This document shows positions 27,820 to 36,980 of a stretch of DNA of 64,000 nucleotides, one piece after another. The notes below the pieces were generated by a model. That model had not been told where the DNA came from and ran no database searches. It saw nothing but the letters and a program-made list of their open reading frames with translations. Both the position numbers and the translations under genes were made by a program. This stretch comes from Tenuibacillus multivorans (GTDB lineage Bacteria > Bacillota > Bacilli > Bacillales > Alkalibacillaceae). The DNA lies in contig NZ_FNIG01000003.1 of the NCBI RefSeq assembly GCF_900103915.1, positions 124,001-188,000 on the forward strand, in the 5' to 3' direction. The number at the start of each line of letters is the position of its first letter. Within the stretch, counting starts at the first letter, position 1.

Positions 27820-30156
27820 ATGGTCTATGCCGTATTTGCACCACTTATCTTTGCAATCATAATCCCTTTCCTGAGTCGTTTAAAACATAAAATACATACG
27901 GGATGGCTCATACTCCCTGTACCATTACTTATTTTTGTGTACTTCCTACAATTCGTTGGATCCGATTTTAAAACGTCCATTGCAACGGTCGACTGGATCC
28001 CATCTTTAAATATTTCAATCGACTTTTATTTAGATGGACTTAGCTTATTATTTGCATTATTAATAAGTGGTATTGGTGCTTTAGTTGTTTTATATTCGAT
28101 TTATTATCTTGATAAAGAGGAACAAATTGGGCACTTTTATACATATTTATTTATTTTCATGTCCTCCATGCTAGGTGTTGTTCTTTCAGATAACGTCTTT
28201 GTCCTATATACGTTTTGGGAATTCACTTCTTTATCCTCCTTCCTATTAATCGGTTATTGGCATTACCGTGAGAGATCACGTTACGGTGCTTTAAAATCAA
28301 TGCTGATTACAGTATTCGGTGGATTCAGCTTATTAGGTGGATTAATCTTACTTACAATCGAGACAGGAACAACAAGTATTAGAGGAATGGTTGAACAAGC
28401 TGATGTCATTGTTAACAGCCCTTACTTTCTTTTGATTCTAGTTTTCTTATTACTAGGTGCTTTTACTAAATCAGCTCAGTTCCCATTTCATATTTGGTTA
28501 CCGGATGCAATGGAAGCGCCGACACCTGTAAGTGCTTACTTACATTCAGCAACAATGGTTAAAGCAGGGATTTACTTAATGGCCCGTTTTTCACCCATTT
28601 TCTCTGAGGTACCTATTTTCTTCATTCTATTAAGTCTATTTGGATTAATCACATTAGCTTGGGCTTCTTATATGGCCGTAAGACAAACCGACCTTAAAGG
28701 TATTCTAGCCTTCTCAACCATTAGTCAACTCGGCATGATTATGGCAATGCTTGGTTTTGGAACATCTTATGCTGTATTTGCAGCAGTCTTTCATATTTTA
28801 AACCACGCCACATTTAAAGGCAGTCTTTTTATGATAGCAGGTATCGTGGATCATGAAACGGGTAGTCGAGATATTCGTAAACTTGGTGGTTTAATGACAT
28901 TTATGCCAATGTCAGCAACTTTAGCGTTATTTGGAACATTCTCAATGGCAGGTGTACCATTACCGTTTCTAAATGGGTTCTATAGTAAGGAAATGTTTTT
29001 TGAATCAAGCTTAGGTTTAGGTGGTTATTCTGGTAGCTTCGTTGAAGGTTTAGTAACAGCGATACCGATTATTGCTGTCGTAGGTAGTATTTTTACGTTC
29101 ATTTATTCCATGTACTTATTTTTTGGAACATTTAGAGGTAAATATAAAGAAAATGAACTGCCTAAAGAACCGCATGAAGCTCCTTTTATGATGCTTGTCC
29201 CTCCAATGATACTCGTTATAGGTGTCATTGTGATCGGGTTATTCCCCAACTTCTTTAACCAAGCATTAATAACCCATTCAGCTGATGCTGTATATGGAGC
29301 TGACGTTACGAAAGATATAAAATTCTGGCATGGATGGAACAGCAGAGCGTTTCAAATGTCATTAATCGTTGTTGGCGTAGGATTGCTTCTATATTTAACG
29401 AAGAAAAAATGGGATTCGATTTACAACTACTTCCCAGGTCGTTTAAATCTGAACCGAGTTTATGATTGGATCGTTGAGAAGATTGAATCGGCTTCCAATA
29501 AAATTACTACCTTTTATATGACCGGTTCTTTACGTTTGTATATAACCTTAATTGTGGGCACAATCATTCTTATTACGGCTGGAACTATTCTTTTCACAAA
29601 TGGAAGTGATTTTGAAATAAGTGATGTGTCATCTATTTCGGCGGCAGAGGTCATTATTTCCATTATAATGGCAGTTGCGGCTATCGGGGCATCGATTGCC
29701 AAAAACCGTATTGCAGCCATATTAATTTTAGGGGTCGTCGGATATGGATTATCCCTATTATTCGTTTTATATAGTGCACCAGACTTGGCCCTTACACAGC
29801 TAATTGTAGAAACGGTTACTGTTGTCCTATTTTTACTCTGTTTTTATCACTTACCAAACCTTACAAAAGATACAAGCTCGATTGTGTATAAAGGAAGCAA
29901 TATAGTCGTCTCTATTGCTTACGGTCTACTCATGATGGTGATTGGTATGACAGCATATAATAGTCGCTTTGCAGAAACCATCTCCACATACTTTACGGAC
30001 AACGCTTATAAATTAGGCGGTGGTGATAACGTCGTAAACGTCATTTTAGTTGATTTTAGGGGTATTGATACCTTGTTTGAAATTGCCGTTCTATTTGGAG
30101 CAGCCCTTGCCGTTTTCGGCTTGATCAAACTCCGCCAGGATAAGGGGGCGAAATAA
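27820..30156 (+). CDS. mrpA: Mrp Na+/H+ antiporter subunit A
   Basis: A 778-residue polytopic subunit related to NuoL. The conserved glutamate is E134 in YTFWEFTSL, and a lysine occurs in TKSAQFPFHIWLPDAMEAPTPVSAYLHSAT-like core (from about 214). The C-terminus carries MbhD-like (about 610-680) and MbhE-like (about 690-770) domains. With C-G it forms the antiporter giving sodium and alkali tolerance. The ATG follows AAGGAAGG by about ten bases. Its stop is immediately followed by the mrpC ATG, leaving no mrpB. It is too short to be the A-B fusion seen in Gram-negatives (inferred from length and the order of domains). Confidence 0.96.
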   Translation: MVYAVFAPLIFAIIIPFLSRLKHKIHTGWLILPVPLLIFVYFLQFVGSDFKTSIATVDWIPSLNISIDFYLDGLSLLFALLISGIGALVVLYSIYYLDKEEQIGHFYTYLFIFMSSMLGVVLSDNVFVLYTFWEFTSLSSFLLIGYWHYRERSRYGALKSMLITVFGGFSLLGGLILLTIETGTTSIRGMVEQADVIVNSPYFLLILVFLLLGAFTKSAQFPFHIWLPDAMEAPTPVSAYLHSATMVKAGIYLMARFSPIFSEVPIFFILLSLFGLITLAWASYMAVRQTDLKGILAFSTISQLGMIMAMLGFGTSYAVFAAVFHILNHATFKGSLFMIAGIVDHETGSRDIRKLGGLMTFMPMSATLALFGTFSMAGVPLPFLNGFYSKEMFFESSLGLGGYSGSFVEGLVTAIPIIAVVGSIFTFIYSMYLFFGTFRGKYKENELPKEPHEAPFMMLVPPMILVIGVIVIGLFPNFFNQALITHSADAVYGADVTKDIKFWHGWNSRAFQMSLIVVGVGLLLYLTKKKWDSIYNYFPGRLNLNRVYDWIVEKIESASNKITTFYMTGSLRLYITLIVGTIILITAGTILFTNGSDFEISDVSSISAAEVIISIIMAVAAIGASIAKNRIAAILILGVVGYGLSLLFVLYSAPDLALTQLIVETVTVVLFLLCFYHLPNLTKDTSSIVYKGSNIVVSIAYGLLMMVIGMTAYNSRFAETISTYFTDNAYKLGGGDNVVNVILVDFRGIDTLFEIAVLFGAALAVFGLIKLRQDKGAK

Positions 30157-30495
30157 ATGGAAATTATCATGATCATATTAGCTTCCATCCTTTTTGCAAC
30201 AGCAGTTTATAATTTATTACAGAAACAATTTTTAAGAATTATTATCGGTACAGCTCTCCTTTCTCACGGAGCGCATTTGTTTATTTTAACTATGGGTAAA
30301 TTAAAACGCGGGGCACCACCGGTCTTAGATGAAGGGGTTGCGAATTATGCAGACCCCCTTCCTCAAGCCCTTATATTAACTTCAATTGTTATTAGTTTTG
30401 GTGTGACAAGTCTATTATTAGTTCTAGCTTACCGAGCTTATAAACTTAACAAGACGGATAATATGGAAGAATTGAGAGGGGCAGAGAATGAATAA
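30157..30495 (+). CDS. mrpC: Mrp Na+/H+ antiporter subunit C
   Basis: A 112-residue NuoK-like subunit with three membrane segments. It has the GTALLSHGAHLFILTMG stretch (about 31-47) and DPLPQALILTSIVISFG (about 67-83), both typical of MrpC. It starts directly after the mrpA stop (TAAATG) and overlaps mrpD by eight bases. In complete operons mrpB would lie before it. Confidence 0.96.
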   Translation: MEIIMIILASILFATAVYNLLQKQFLRIIIGTALLSHGAHLFILTMGKLKRGAPPVLDEGVANYADPLPQALILTSIVISFGVTSLLLVLAYRAYKLNKTDNMEELRGAENE

Positions 30496-31975
30496 CTTAG
30501 CAATACTACCGATCATACTACCACTATTAGCAAGTGTTATTGTTGCTTTTATTCCCAAAAAACTGAATATCGTTCGAAAACTATCACAAATCTTTACTGT
30601 CGTTTTCCTAATTATCGTCGGATATATTTTTTGGAAGGTATTCGCAAATGGACCTATCACTCTTCAAGGTGGTGGATGGGATGCACCGTTTGGCATAACT
30701 TTTATAGCTGACTATCTTTCGATTCTACTTGTTTTAACAACTTATATTATCGCAACTGCAGCTGTTTTCTATGCACCGTACTCACTATCAGATAAACAAG
30801 AAATGTTTTACTTTTATACGTTCTTTTTCTTACTCATATCAGGGATTTCTGGTGCATTTTTAACAGGTGATCTATTTAACCTTTTCGTATTCTTTGAAGT
30901 GTTACTGATGGCTTCATACGGCCTAATCGTACTCGGTAATGGGAAAGTTCAATTAAGAGAATCATTAAAATATGTTCTTATTAATGTGTTTTCATCTATG
31001 CTGTTCGTAACGACGGTGGCCTTTATTTATTCGCTAGTAGGCACGCTTAATATGGCACATATTGCAGAACGAGTTGAAGCTGTTCCTGCTGAACAACAGG
31101 GTATTTTGACAGCAGTAGGTATCTTACTTTTCTTTGTATTCGCTGTAAAAGCCGCGATCTTTCCGTTGTATTATTGGCTACCTAACTCATATGTCGTACC
31201 AAATCCAGTTGTTTCTGCTTTATTTGGTGCTTTATTAACGAAGGTCGGAATTTATTCCATTTTCCGTGTATACACACTAATTTTTGTTCAAGACACAGGC
31301 ATAACCCATCAATTATTTATATGGTTGGCCATGTTAACGATGATTTTTGGTGTAATTGGAGCGCTTTCAACGAATAATGTAAAACTAATCATTACATATA
31401 ACATTATTCCAGCAATTGGTTTTATTTTAATGGGGATTGGGTTATATTCCGAAGAAGGTTTAGCTGGTTCTACTTATTATTTAATTCACGATATGATTAT
31501 CAAAGCAGCACTTTTCCTTCTCATAGGAGCACTTGTTGTAGCTGCAGGCACGAAGGATCTTTCTAAGATGAGTGGTGTCATTCAACGCTTCCCTCTTCTC
31601 GGTTGGCTATTTTTCATTGGATCATTAGTGCTTGCGGGTATTCCACCATTTAGTGGTTTTATTGGCAAGTTGCTACTGTTACAAGGTTCCTTAGGTCAAG
31701 GCGAGGTTTTATTAACGATAATTGCTTTATTATCCAGCTTACTTATTTTATTATCGATGATGCGCATATTCGTTCGAGGATTTTGGGGTGAAAAAATGGA
31801 AGGTATGACGACTAATCCTCGAAAAGTTCATGCGTTAACCATTCCAGCTGTTTTCTTAATTGCTTTATCGATATTCCTCGGTGTATGTGCGGAGTATGTA
31901 CTGCCTTATGTTGAGACAATATCAAATTATCTATTAGATCGAACAGAATATATCTCTTCTGTTTTAAAGGGGTAA
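30488..31975 (+). CDS. mrpD: Mrp Na+/H+ antiporter subunit D
   Basis: A 495-residue NuoN/M-like proton-translocating subunit. The essential glutamate is E137 in FVFFEVLLMASYG and the conserved lysine is K221 in FAVKAAIFPLYYWLP. A second charged region with HDMIIKAALFLL follows. About 14 membrane segments and the usual length. The start overlaps mrpC. The catalytic residues appear intact, so absence of mrpB is not accompanied by visible decay here. Confidence 0.97.
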   Translation: MNNLAILPIILPLLASVIVAFIPKKLNIVRKLSQIFTVVFLIIVGYIFWKVFANGPITLQGGGWDAPFGITFIADYLSILLVLTTYIIATAAVFYAPYSLSDKQEMFYFYTFFFLLISGISGAFLTGDLFNLFVFFEVLLMASYGLIVLGNGKVQLRESLKYVLINVFSSMLFVTTVAFIYSLVGTLNMAHIAERVEAVPAEQQGILTAVGILLFFVFAVKAAIFPLYYWLPNSYVVPNPVVSALFGALLTKVGIYSIFRVYTLIFVQDTGITHQLFIWLAMLTMIFGVIGALSTNNVKLIITYNIIPAIGFILMGIGLYSEEGLAGSTYYLIHDMIIKAALFLLIGALVVAAGTKDLSKMSGVIQRFPLLGWLFFIGSLVLAGIPPFSGFIGKLLLLQGSLGQGEVLLTIIALLSSLLILLSMMRIFVRGFWGEKMEGMTTNPRKVHALTIPAVFLIALSIFLGVCAEYVLPYVETISNYLLDRTEYISSVLKG

Positions 31976-31981
31976 TAATTC

Positions 31982-32458
31982 ATGGCCTTACAAATCATTT
32001 TAAATATTCTTATAGCAATTTTATGGATGTTTCTAAAAGAAACATACGATTTTCTCACATTTTTCACAGGTTATTTAATTGGCATGGCGTTACTTTTCTT
32101 TTTAAGACGCTTTGTACCTGATTCGTATTATTTGTTACGTTTCTTTAAAGTAATTAGCTTAATTTTGTTATTTATAAAAGAACTCATCCTATCCACTTGG
32201 TCAGTGGTTAAAATCGCTTATCAACCTAAATTAAATGTCCAGCCAGGTATTTTTGCTTTACCGACAGAATTAAGGTCGAATTGGGAAATTACCTTATTGG
32301 CTAATTTAATCTCATTAACACCTGGTACCCTTTCTGTGGCTGTTTCTGATGATTACACAAAAATTTACATCCATGCCATGGATATGCCAGATGTTGAAGA
32401 ATCGATTAATGATATTAAAAACACCTTTGAACGAGCCATTATGGAGGTGACACGATAA
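31982..32458 (+). CDS. mrpE: Mrp Na+/H+ antiporter subunit E
   Basis: A 158-residue subunit with N-terminal membrane segments and a cytoplasmic C-terminal domain containing LLANLISLTPGTLSV (about 103-117), a family hallmark. It follows mrpD by six bases; its stop overlaps the mrpF ATG. Confidence 0.96.
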   Translation: MALQIILNILIAILWMFLKETYDFLTFFTGYLIGMALLFFLRRFVPDSYYLLRFFKVISLILLFIKELILSTWSVVKIAYQPKLNVQPGIFALPTELRSNWEITLLANLISLTPGTLSVAVSDDYTKIYIHAMDMPDVEESINDIKNTFERAIMEVTR

Positions 32459-32763
32459 TGCTTGATGAATTTGGGAGTCAGATGTTAAGTATCGTTCTTG
32501 TTATATGCTTCATTGGTATTGCTATATCCATTTTTCTACTCGTTATTAGAGCATTTATAGGACCATCCAATGCTGATAGAGCTGTTGCTATTGATACGAT
32601 AGGTGCTAATATGATGGCCTTTACAGGACTTGCAGCAATCGGGTTGGTTACTGATAAATTAAATGATGTCGTGCTGCTAATTGGTATATTATTATTTATT
32701 GGGACCATTGCCACCGCGAAATTTATAGAAAAGGGTGTTATCATTGATCGACATAATCATTAG
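32458..32763 (+). CDS. mrpF: Mrp Na+/H+ antiporter subunit F
   Basis: A 101-residue three-span subunit; GPSNADRAVAIDTIG (about 35-49) is characteristic and contains the functionally important aspartate region. The ATG follows GGAGGTGA by seven bases. The 3' end overlaps mrpG. Confidence 0.95.
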   Translation: MLDEFGSQMLSIVLVICFIGIAISIFLLVIRAFIGPSNADRAVAIDTIGANMMAFTGLAAIGLVTDKLNDVVLLIGILLFIGTIATAKFIEKGVIIDRHNH

Positions 32764-33085
32764 TATATTATTGCTTTGTGGCACCTTCCTAGCACTTTCA
32801 GGTTCAATCGGTATCTTGCGTTTTCCTGATATTTATACACGATTACACGCTGCAACGAAATCAGCTACACTAGGTGTTGCAGGCGTATTATTAGGTGCAT
32901 TTTTATTTCTTTACATCGAAAACGGTATTATTAGTGGTAAATTACTTTTGGGAATCATTTTTATCCTCATTACAGCGCCAGTTAGTGGTCATATGATTTC
33001 AAGAGCCGCCCATAATACAGGCGTTGAATTATGGAAGCACAGTATTCGAGATGAATTAAAAGAAGAAGAAGAAAAAGCAAATTAA
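32744..33085 (+). CDS. mrpG: Mrp Na+/H+ antiporter subunit G
   Basis: A roughly 113-residue three-span subunit with GSIGILRFPDIYTRLHAATK (about 20-39) conserved. Two non-ATG starts compete: GTG at 32735 has no proper spacing, while TTG at 32744 lies eight bases after AAAGGG, so I use the latter. It overlaps mrpF by 20 bases and ends the operon. Confidence 0.93.
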   Translation: MIDIIISILLLCGTFLALSGSIGILRFPDIYTRLHAATKSATLGVAGVLLGAFLFLYIENGIISGKLLLGIIFILITAPVSGHMISRAAHNTGVELWKHSIRDELKEEEEKAN

Positions 33086-33096
33086 GAGAAAAGATT

Positions 33097-33128
33097 AAGC
33101 TGATTCATAAAGTTGAATCAGCTTTTTT
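33097..33128 (+). terminator. Terminator of the mrp operon
   Basis: Perfect 10-bp arms (33097-33106, 33115-33124), 8-base loop, T tail. The following 33129-33304 is sigK upstream sequence. Confidence 0.88.
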
Positions 33129-33304
33129 ATAGTTTAATTACGGGGGTGTCCCTTCTGTGAGGAATCTTAAGTTTGTTCATTTTATCAAAATTAAATAGGC
33201 ATTTAATCGCTTTTTAGGGTGTACACGCACTTAATCCCCTATAACAACATACATTTTAATATAGGCATTTACCTATAATTTTGTGACGTGGGGTTGGTTT
33301 ATTA

Positions 33305-34024
33305 ATGTACACTCTAATTAAATTAATCACGGTATTTTTTGAGAACCTTTACTTTTTTGCTTCATACGTCAAGGGTCACGCTTTTCCTCAACCATTAAGT
33401 CGAGATGAAGAAAAAGAATATCTACGTCGGTGGGAAAACGGGGATATCGAAGCTAGAAATAAGCTAATCGAACATAACCTCCGTCTCGTCGCTCATATTG
33501 CAAAAAAATATGAGAACAACAAAGAAGACCAAGAAGATTTAATTTCTATTGGTACAATTGGATTAATTAAAGGTGTTGAAAGCTTTTCGAGTGAGAGAGG
33601 GACGAAACTCGCTACTTACGTCGCACGGTGTATTGATAATGAGATTCTCATGTACTTAAGATCGTCTAAGAAGAGTAATAAGGATATGTCCTTACAGGAT
33701 CCAATAGGTCAGGATAAGGAAGGGAATGAAATCAGTTTAATTGATATTCTTAAATCTGATCAGCCTGATTTAGTTGAAAAAATCCAGACTTCAATGGAAA
33801 TCCAAAAGGTGTTCAGCTACATCAATTTGTTAGATGAAAGGGAAAAGGAAGTCATTGTAAAACGCTATGGATTAAATGAAAAAGATGAACTCACCCAACG
33901 CGAAATTGCCAAAGAGTTAAACATATCGAGAAGTTATGTGTCTAGAATTGAAAAACGTGCACTCATGAAGATGTTTCATGCTTTCTATCGTGATGAAAAA
34001 AATAAAAAAAATCCTGAGACTTAA
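33305..34024 (+). CDS. sigK: Pro-sigma-K, late mother-cell sigma factor
   Basis: A 239-residue sigma-70 family factor for late mother-cell gene expression. The hydrophobic pro-sequence ends at S20-Y21, matching the SpoIVFB cleavage position in Bacillus. Region 2 has [13 protein letters not shown] and [12 protein letters not shown]; region 4 has [24 protein letters not shown]. The gene is continuous, with no skin-type insertion. The start has only a poor GGGG site. A CATACATT at 33248-33255 resembles a SigE -10 box, but no good -35 partner was seen. Location after mrp differs from Bacillus subtilis. Confidence 0.96.
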   Translation: MYTLIKLITVFFENLYFFASYVKGHAFPQPLSRDEEKEYLRRWENGDIEARNKLIEHNLRLVAHIAKKYENNKEDQEDLISIGTIGLIKGVESFSSERGTKLATYVARCIDNEILMYLRSSKKSNKDMSLQDPIGQDKEGNEISLIDILKSDQPDLVEKIQTSMEIQKVFSYINLLDEREKEVIVKRYGLNEKDELTQREIAKELNISRSYVSRIEKRALMKMFHAFYRDEKNKKNPET

Positions 34025-34106
34025 TATCGTAAACATAGGCATTCATCTAACCACTATTAAAAGCCCAGCATAAAATGTAATACGATCATAAACTGGAGTG
34101 AGTTAG

Positions 34107-34259
34107 ATGTATATGTATCCCCCTTATTATGACGTTCCATATACTGCTCCAATTCCTTACTATCCGTATCCACCTAAAAATAATGGCATTGCATATAGTA
34201 TATTAATTGTCGCCTTACTATTGCTCCTAATCCTAGGAAGTTACTATTTTTATAAATAA
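34107..34259 (+). CDS. Small Tyr/Pro-rich single-span membrane protein
   Basis: A 50-codon ORF too short for usual gene calls. The ATG follows GGAGTGAG by four bases, and a strong terminator lies just after the stop. The N-terminal half is rich in Tyr and Pro (PYYPYPPK); a single hydrophobic segment (about 29-45) ends in SYYFYK. It is reminiscent of tiny YjcZ-type sporulation membrane peptides, but homology is not certain. Lying 82 bases after sigK, it may be a sporulation gene. Confidence 0.65.
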   Translation: MYMYPPYYDVPYTAPIPYYPYPPKNNGIAYSILIVALLLLLILGSYYFYK

Positions 34260-34261
34260 AG

Positions 34262-34294
34262 AAGGCTACTTATATTATTTATATAAGTAGCCTT
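34262..34294. terminator. Bidirectional terminator before mtnN
   Basis: Perfect 14-bp stem (34262-34275 with 34281-34294), 5-base loop. It serves the small plus-strand ORF and minus-strand mtnN. Confidence 0.85.
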
Positions 34295-34299
34295 TATGT

Positions 34300-34998
34300 T
34301 TAAGAAGTTAGTTCAAGCATGTTCACAATTAGATTAGCACTATTTTTCGCAGCTTTTTCTAAGTATTGTTCAAACGATACATCTGAATCTCTACCAGCAA
34401 TATCTGAGAGTGACCGTATAATGATAAACGGTGTGTCGTATTGATAGCTTACTTGGGCAATGGCTGCGGCTTCCATTTCCAAGGCTTTTACTTCAGGTAT
34501 CCGTTCTAACACGTTTGAAACACGTTTATGATCAGACATAAACGAATCCCCTGTTCCAATCATCCCTTCAACAACTTGAATCGAATCGTCTACTTGTTGA
34601 ATCGCCTTTTTTGATACCTTAATTAAATCATCATTGGACTGAAAGTGTTTTGGCATCTGCGGGATCTGACCATACTCATAACCAAATGCAGTTGCATCAG
34701 CATCATGATGAACAATTTTGTACCCGACAACTATATCACCGACATTTAAATTGGGATCCGTTCCACCAGCTGACCCTGTGTTAATCACAAAATCAGGTTT
34801 GAATGTTTCGTGTAAAATAGCTGTTGTTAATGCGGCATTAACCTTCCCAATACCTGATTGCAATAGTACCACTTCTTGATCCGCGATTTTACCTTCATAA
34901 AATTTTCGGTTTGCTATGTTGTATTCTTGTTGAACGTCCATTTTAGATAATAGCCATTGAATTTCTTCTTCCATTGCACCGATGATTCCATATTTCAT
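34300..34998 (-). CDS. mtnN: 5'-methylthioadenosine/S-adenosylhomocysteine nucleosidase
   Basis: A 232-residue nucleosidase of the PNP/UDP family that cleaves methylthioadenosine and S-adenosylhomocysteine. It begins MKYGIIGAMEEEI with the conserved glutamates, has NTGSAGG at about 74-80 and the catalytic aspartate in RSLSDIAG (about 200). In Bacillus subtilis it sits with yrrT and mccAB; these are absent here and it is followed directly by a terminator. Confidence 0.97.
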   Translation of the reverse strand: MKYGIIGAMEEEIQWLLSKMDVQQEYNIANRKFYEGKIADQEVVLLQSGIGKVNAALTTAILHETFKPDFVINTGSAGGTDPNLNVGDIVVGYKIVHHDADATAFGYEYGQIPQMPKHFQSNDDLIKVSKKAIQQVDDSIQVVEGMIGTGDSFMSDHKRVSNVLERIPEVKALEMEAAAIAQVSYQYDTPFIIIRSLSDIAGRDSDVSFEQYLEKAAKNSANLIVNMLELTS

Positions 34999-35013
34999 AT
35001 ACTGTTACCTCAC

Positions 35014-35715
35014 TTAATCTTGACTATTCTCTTCTAATTTTTGTTTTCCTAAGTTTTCGTATAATACTTCAGCTCGCTGAGGTTGCCAGCCTTCATTCGT
35101 AATCCAACGAAGATAAACTCTATAATATTCCTGATTGGTCGTATCTTCTACGTACCCAATAATTCGATCAGGTACACCTCCACTTTCTAGCCACCAATAG
35201 ATTAAATTATCTCTTGGAATATCAATAGCTTCGGAAATCGCCATTTCCATTTCTGTTCGGTCCTGTGAACCATCAGAAAATTCAATCGTATGTGGTTCTT
35301 CCTGCTCTGTTGGGTAAGGTGCCCATTCACCGTCAATCACCTCTTGAACCTCTTCACTATTCTCAGGTTCAGTCGGTTCTTCTTCATTATTAGTCTCATC
35401 TTCATTGGTCTCTTCAGTATCTGTATTGTCATCACTTTGTGGTGATTCATCTTGATCCATATTTTCTTCTTCTTCGTTTAGATCCTCTTCATTGTTTTCA
35501 TTTGGTGATTCATCTTCATTCGTATTGTCTTGTGATTCTGCATTAGGTGTATCCGTTTGGCCTTGTTCCTCCCCATCATCACCACCAAATACATACATTC
35601 CGATTAGGAAAGCAATGAGTAAAATAGCAATCACAATTAATGTATTAATCATTTTTGTATTTTTCCTACGCTTTTGGTAACGATCAGATCTTGATCCAAA
35701 AGAATCATAACTCAT
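35014..35715 (-). CDS. yrrS: YrrS-like membrane protein with DUF1510 domain
   Basis: A roughly 233-residue protein. A basic cytoplasmic N-terminus (SDRYQKRRKNTK) is followed by one membrane span (about 22-43), a very acidic Asn/Asp/Glu-rich linker of about 95 residues, and a C-terminal domain of YrrS type (WAPYPTEQEEPH ... WWLESGG). The ATG at 35715 follows AGGGGTG by eight bases. Function unknown; in Bacillus it adjoins greA as here. The long acidic linker may reflect salt adaptation (inference). Confidence 0.88.
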   Translation of the reverse strand: MSYDSFGSRSDRYQKRRKNTKMINTLIVIAILLIAFLIGMYVFGGDDGEEQGQTDTPNAESQDNTNEDESPNENNEEDLNEEEENMDQDESPQSDDNTDTEETNEDETNNEEEPTEPENSEEVQEVIDGEWAPYPTEQEEPHTIEFSDGSQDRTEMEMAISEAIDIPRDNLIYWWLESGGVPDRIIGYVEDTTNQEYYRVYLRWITNEGWQPQRAEVLYENLGKQKLEENSQD

Positions 35716-35757
35716 CGAACTACACCCCTTTTGACCTATATGATTCAATAATAGTAT

Positions 35758-35781
35758 GTCCTACACAACATCGTGTAGGAC
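35758..35781 (-). terminator. Hairpin after greA
   Basis: Perfect 9-bp GTCCTACAC/GTGTAGGAC stem with 6-base loop, 15 bases after the greA stop. The T tail is weak. Confidence 0.5.
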
Positions 35782-35796
35782 AAGATATGGAATCAA

Positions 35797-36273
35797 TTAC
35801 GAAACTTCAACTATTTTTACTTCTATTTCACCACCAGGCGTTTGAACGGAAACCTGTTCACCCACCTTTTTACCTAATAAACTCTGTGCCATAGGCGAGT
35901 CATTTGAAATACGACCTTCAAATGGGTCAGCCTCTGCACTACCGACAATTTGATATTCTTCCTCATCACCATCTGGTAACTCAATAAATTTAACATGTTT
36001 ACCCAATTGTACTATATCAGAACTTTCTTGATTATTTTCAATGATAACAGCGTTACGAATCATTTGTTCAACCTGTGCAACTCGTGATTCCACAAATGCT
36101 TGTTCATCCTTAGCCGCATCATACTCAGAGTTCTCGGATAAATCACCGAAACTTCTAGCCACCTTAATACGTTCAACAACTTCAGGTCGACGAACTGTTT
36201 TTAATTCCTCTAATTCTTGCTGTAATTTTTCTAGACCTTCTTCCGTCATATAATAGCTTTTTTCTTGAGCCAT
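35797..36273 (-). CDS. greA: Transcription elongation factor GreA
   Basis: A 158-residue factor that rescues backtracked RNA polymerase by stimulating transcript cleavage. The N-terminal coiled coil contains acidic tip residues near [13 protein letters not shown] (about 43-55), and the C-terminal FKBP-like domain ends [12 protein letters not shown]. It lies between udk and the yrrS-like gene. Confidence 0.98.
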   Translation of the reverse strand: MAQEKSYYMTEEGLEKLQQELEELKTVRRPEVVERIKVARSFGDLSENSEYDAAKDEQAFVESRVAQVEQMIRNAVIIENNQESSDIVQLGKHVKFIELPDGDEEEYQIVGSAEADPFEGRISNDSPMAQSLLGKKVGEQVSVQTPGGEIEVKIVEVS

Positions 36274-36345
36274 AATACTAACACTCCTTTGATTATTTCC
36301 GTTATCAGTTTTTAAAAGATTAGTTCATCTTGAGTATAATTATGT

Positions 36346-36975
36346 TTAATGTTGATTAATAATACTTTCAATTTTTGTTGTCAATAAATCCACAGCGACA
36401 TGATTCTGACCGCCTTCTGGAATAATGACGTCAGCATAACGCTTAGCTGGTTCGACAAATTGAAGATGCATCGGACGAACAACGCTAATATATTGATTTA
36501 TGACCGATTCTAGTGTTCGACCTCTTTCATTAATATCTCTCATCATTCGTCTGATAATACGAATATCAGCATCGGTATCAACGAAAACCTTGATATCCAT
36601 CATATTACGTAATCTTTCGTCTTCAAGGACCAAAATTCCTTCTAAAATAATAACTTCTTTTGGTTCGGTGTAAATTGTCTCGTCTGAACGTGTATGCATC
36701 TCATAATTATAAACTGGTTTTTCAATTGGTTTTCCGTTTTTTAAGGTTTCTAGATGTTCAACTAATAAATCATTATCAAAAGCAAGTGGATGGTCATAAT
36801 TCGTTTGTAGTCGTTCTTCAAAAGGCATATGAGATTGATCTTTATAATAAAAATCCTGTTCTATCATTAGAACAGACGTGTTTTTAAAATGATCACAAAT
36901 AGAACGTGTAACAGTTGTTTTACCAGAACCTGTACCACCCGCTACTCCGATAATGATGGGTTTTTGCTTAACCAC
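36346..36975 (-). CDS. udk: Uridine kinase
   Basis: A 209-residue pyrimidine ribonucleoside kinase phosphorylating uridine and cytidine. The P loop [12 protein letters not shown] is at about 8-19, followed by [11 protein letters not shown] and the [12 protein letters not shown] lid. I use GTG at 36975, five bases after AGAGGTGA; the longer frame running into trmR lacks a site. It starts six bases after the trmR stop. Confidence 0.97.
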   Translation of the reverse strand: MVKQKPIIIGVAGGTGSGKTTVTRSICDHFKNTSVLMIEQDFYYKDQSHMPFEERLQTNYDHPLAFDNDLLVEHLETLKNGKPIEKPVYNYEMHTRSDETIYTEPKEVIILEGILVLEDERLRNMMDIKVFVDTDADIRIIRRMMRDINERGRTLESVINQYISVVRPMHLQFVEPAKRYADVIIPEGGQNHVAVDLLTTKIESIINQH

Positions 36976-36980
36976 GATGT

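Noticed and set aside
27820-30156. mrpA as an A-B fusion supplying the missing MrpB
   Set aside because: Length (778 residues) and a C-terminus ending with MbhE-like sequence leave no room for a four-span MrpB domain.
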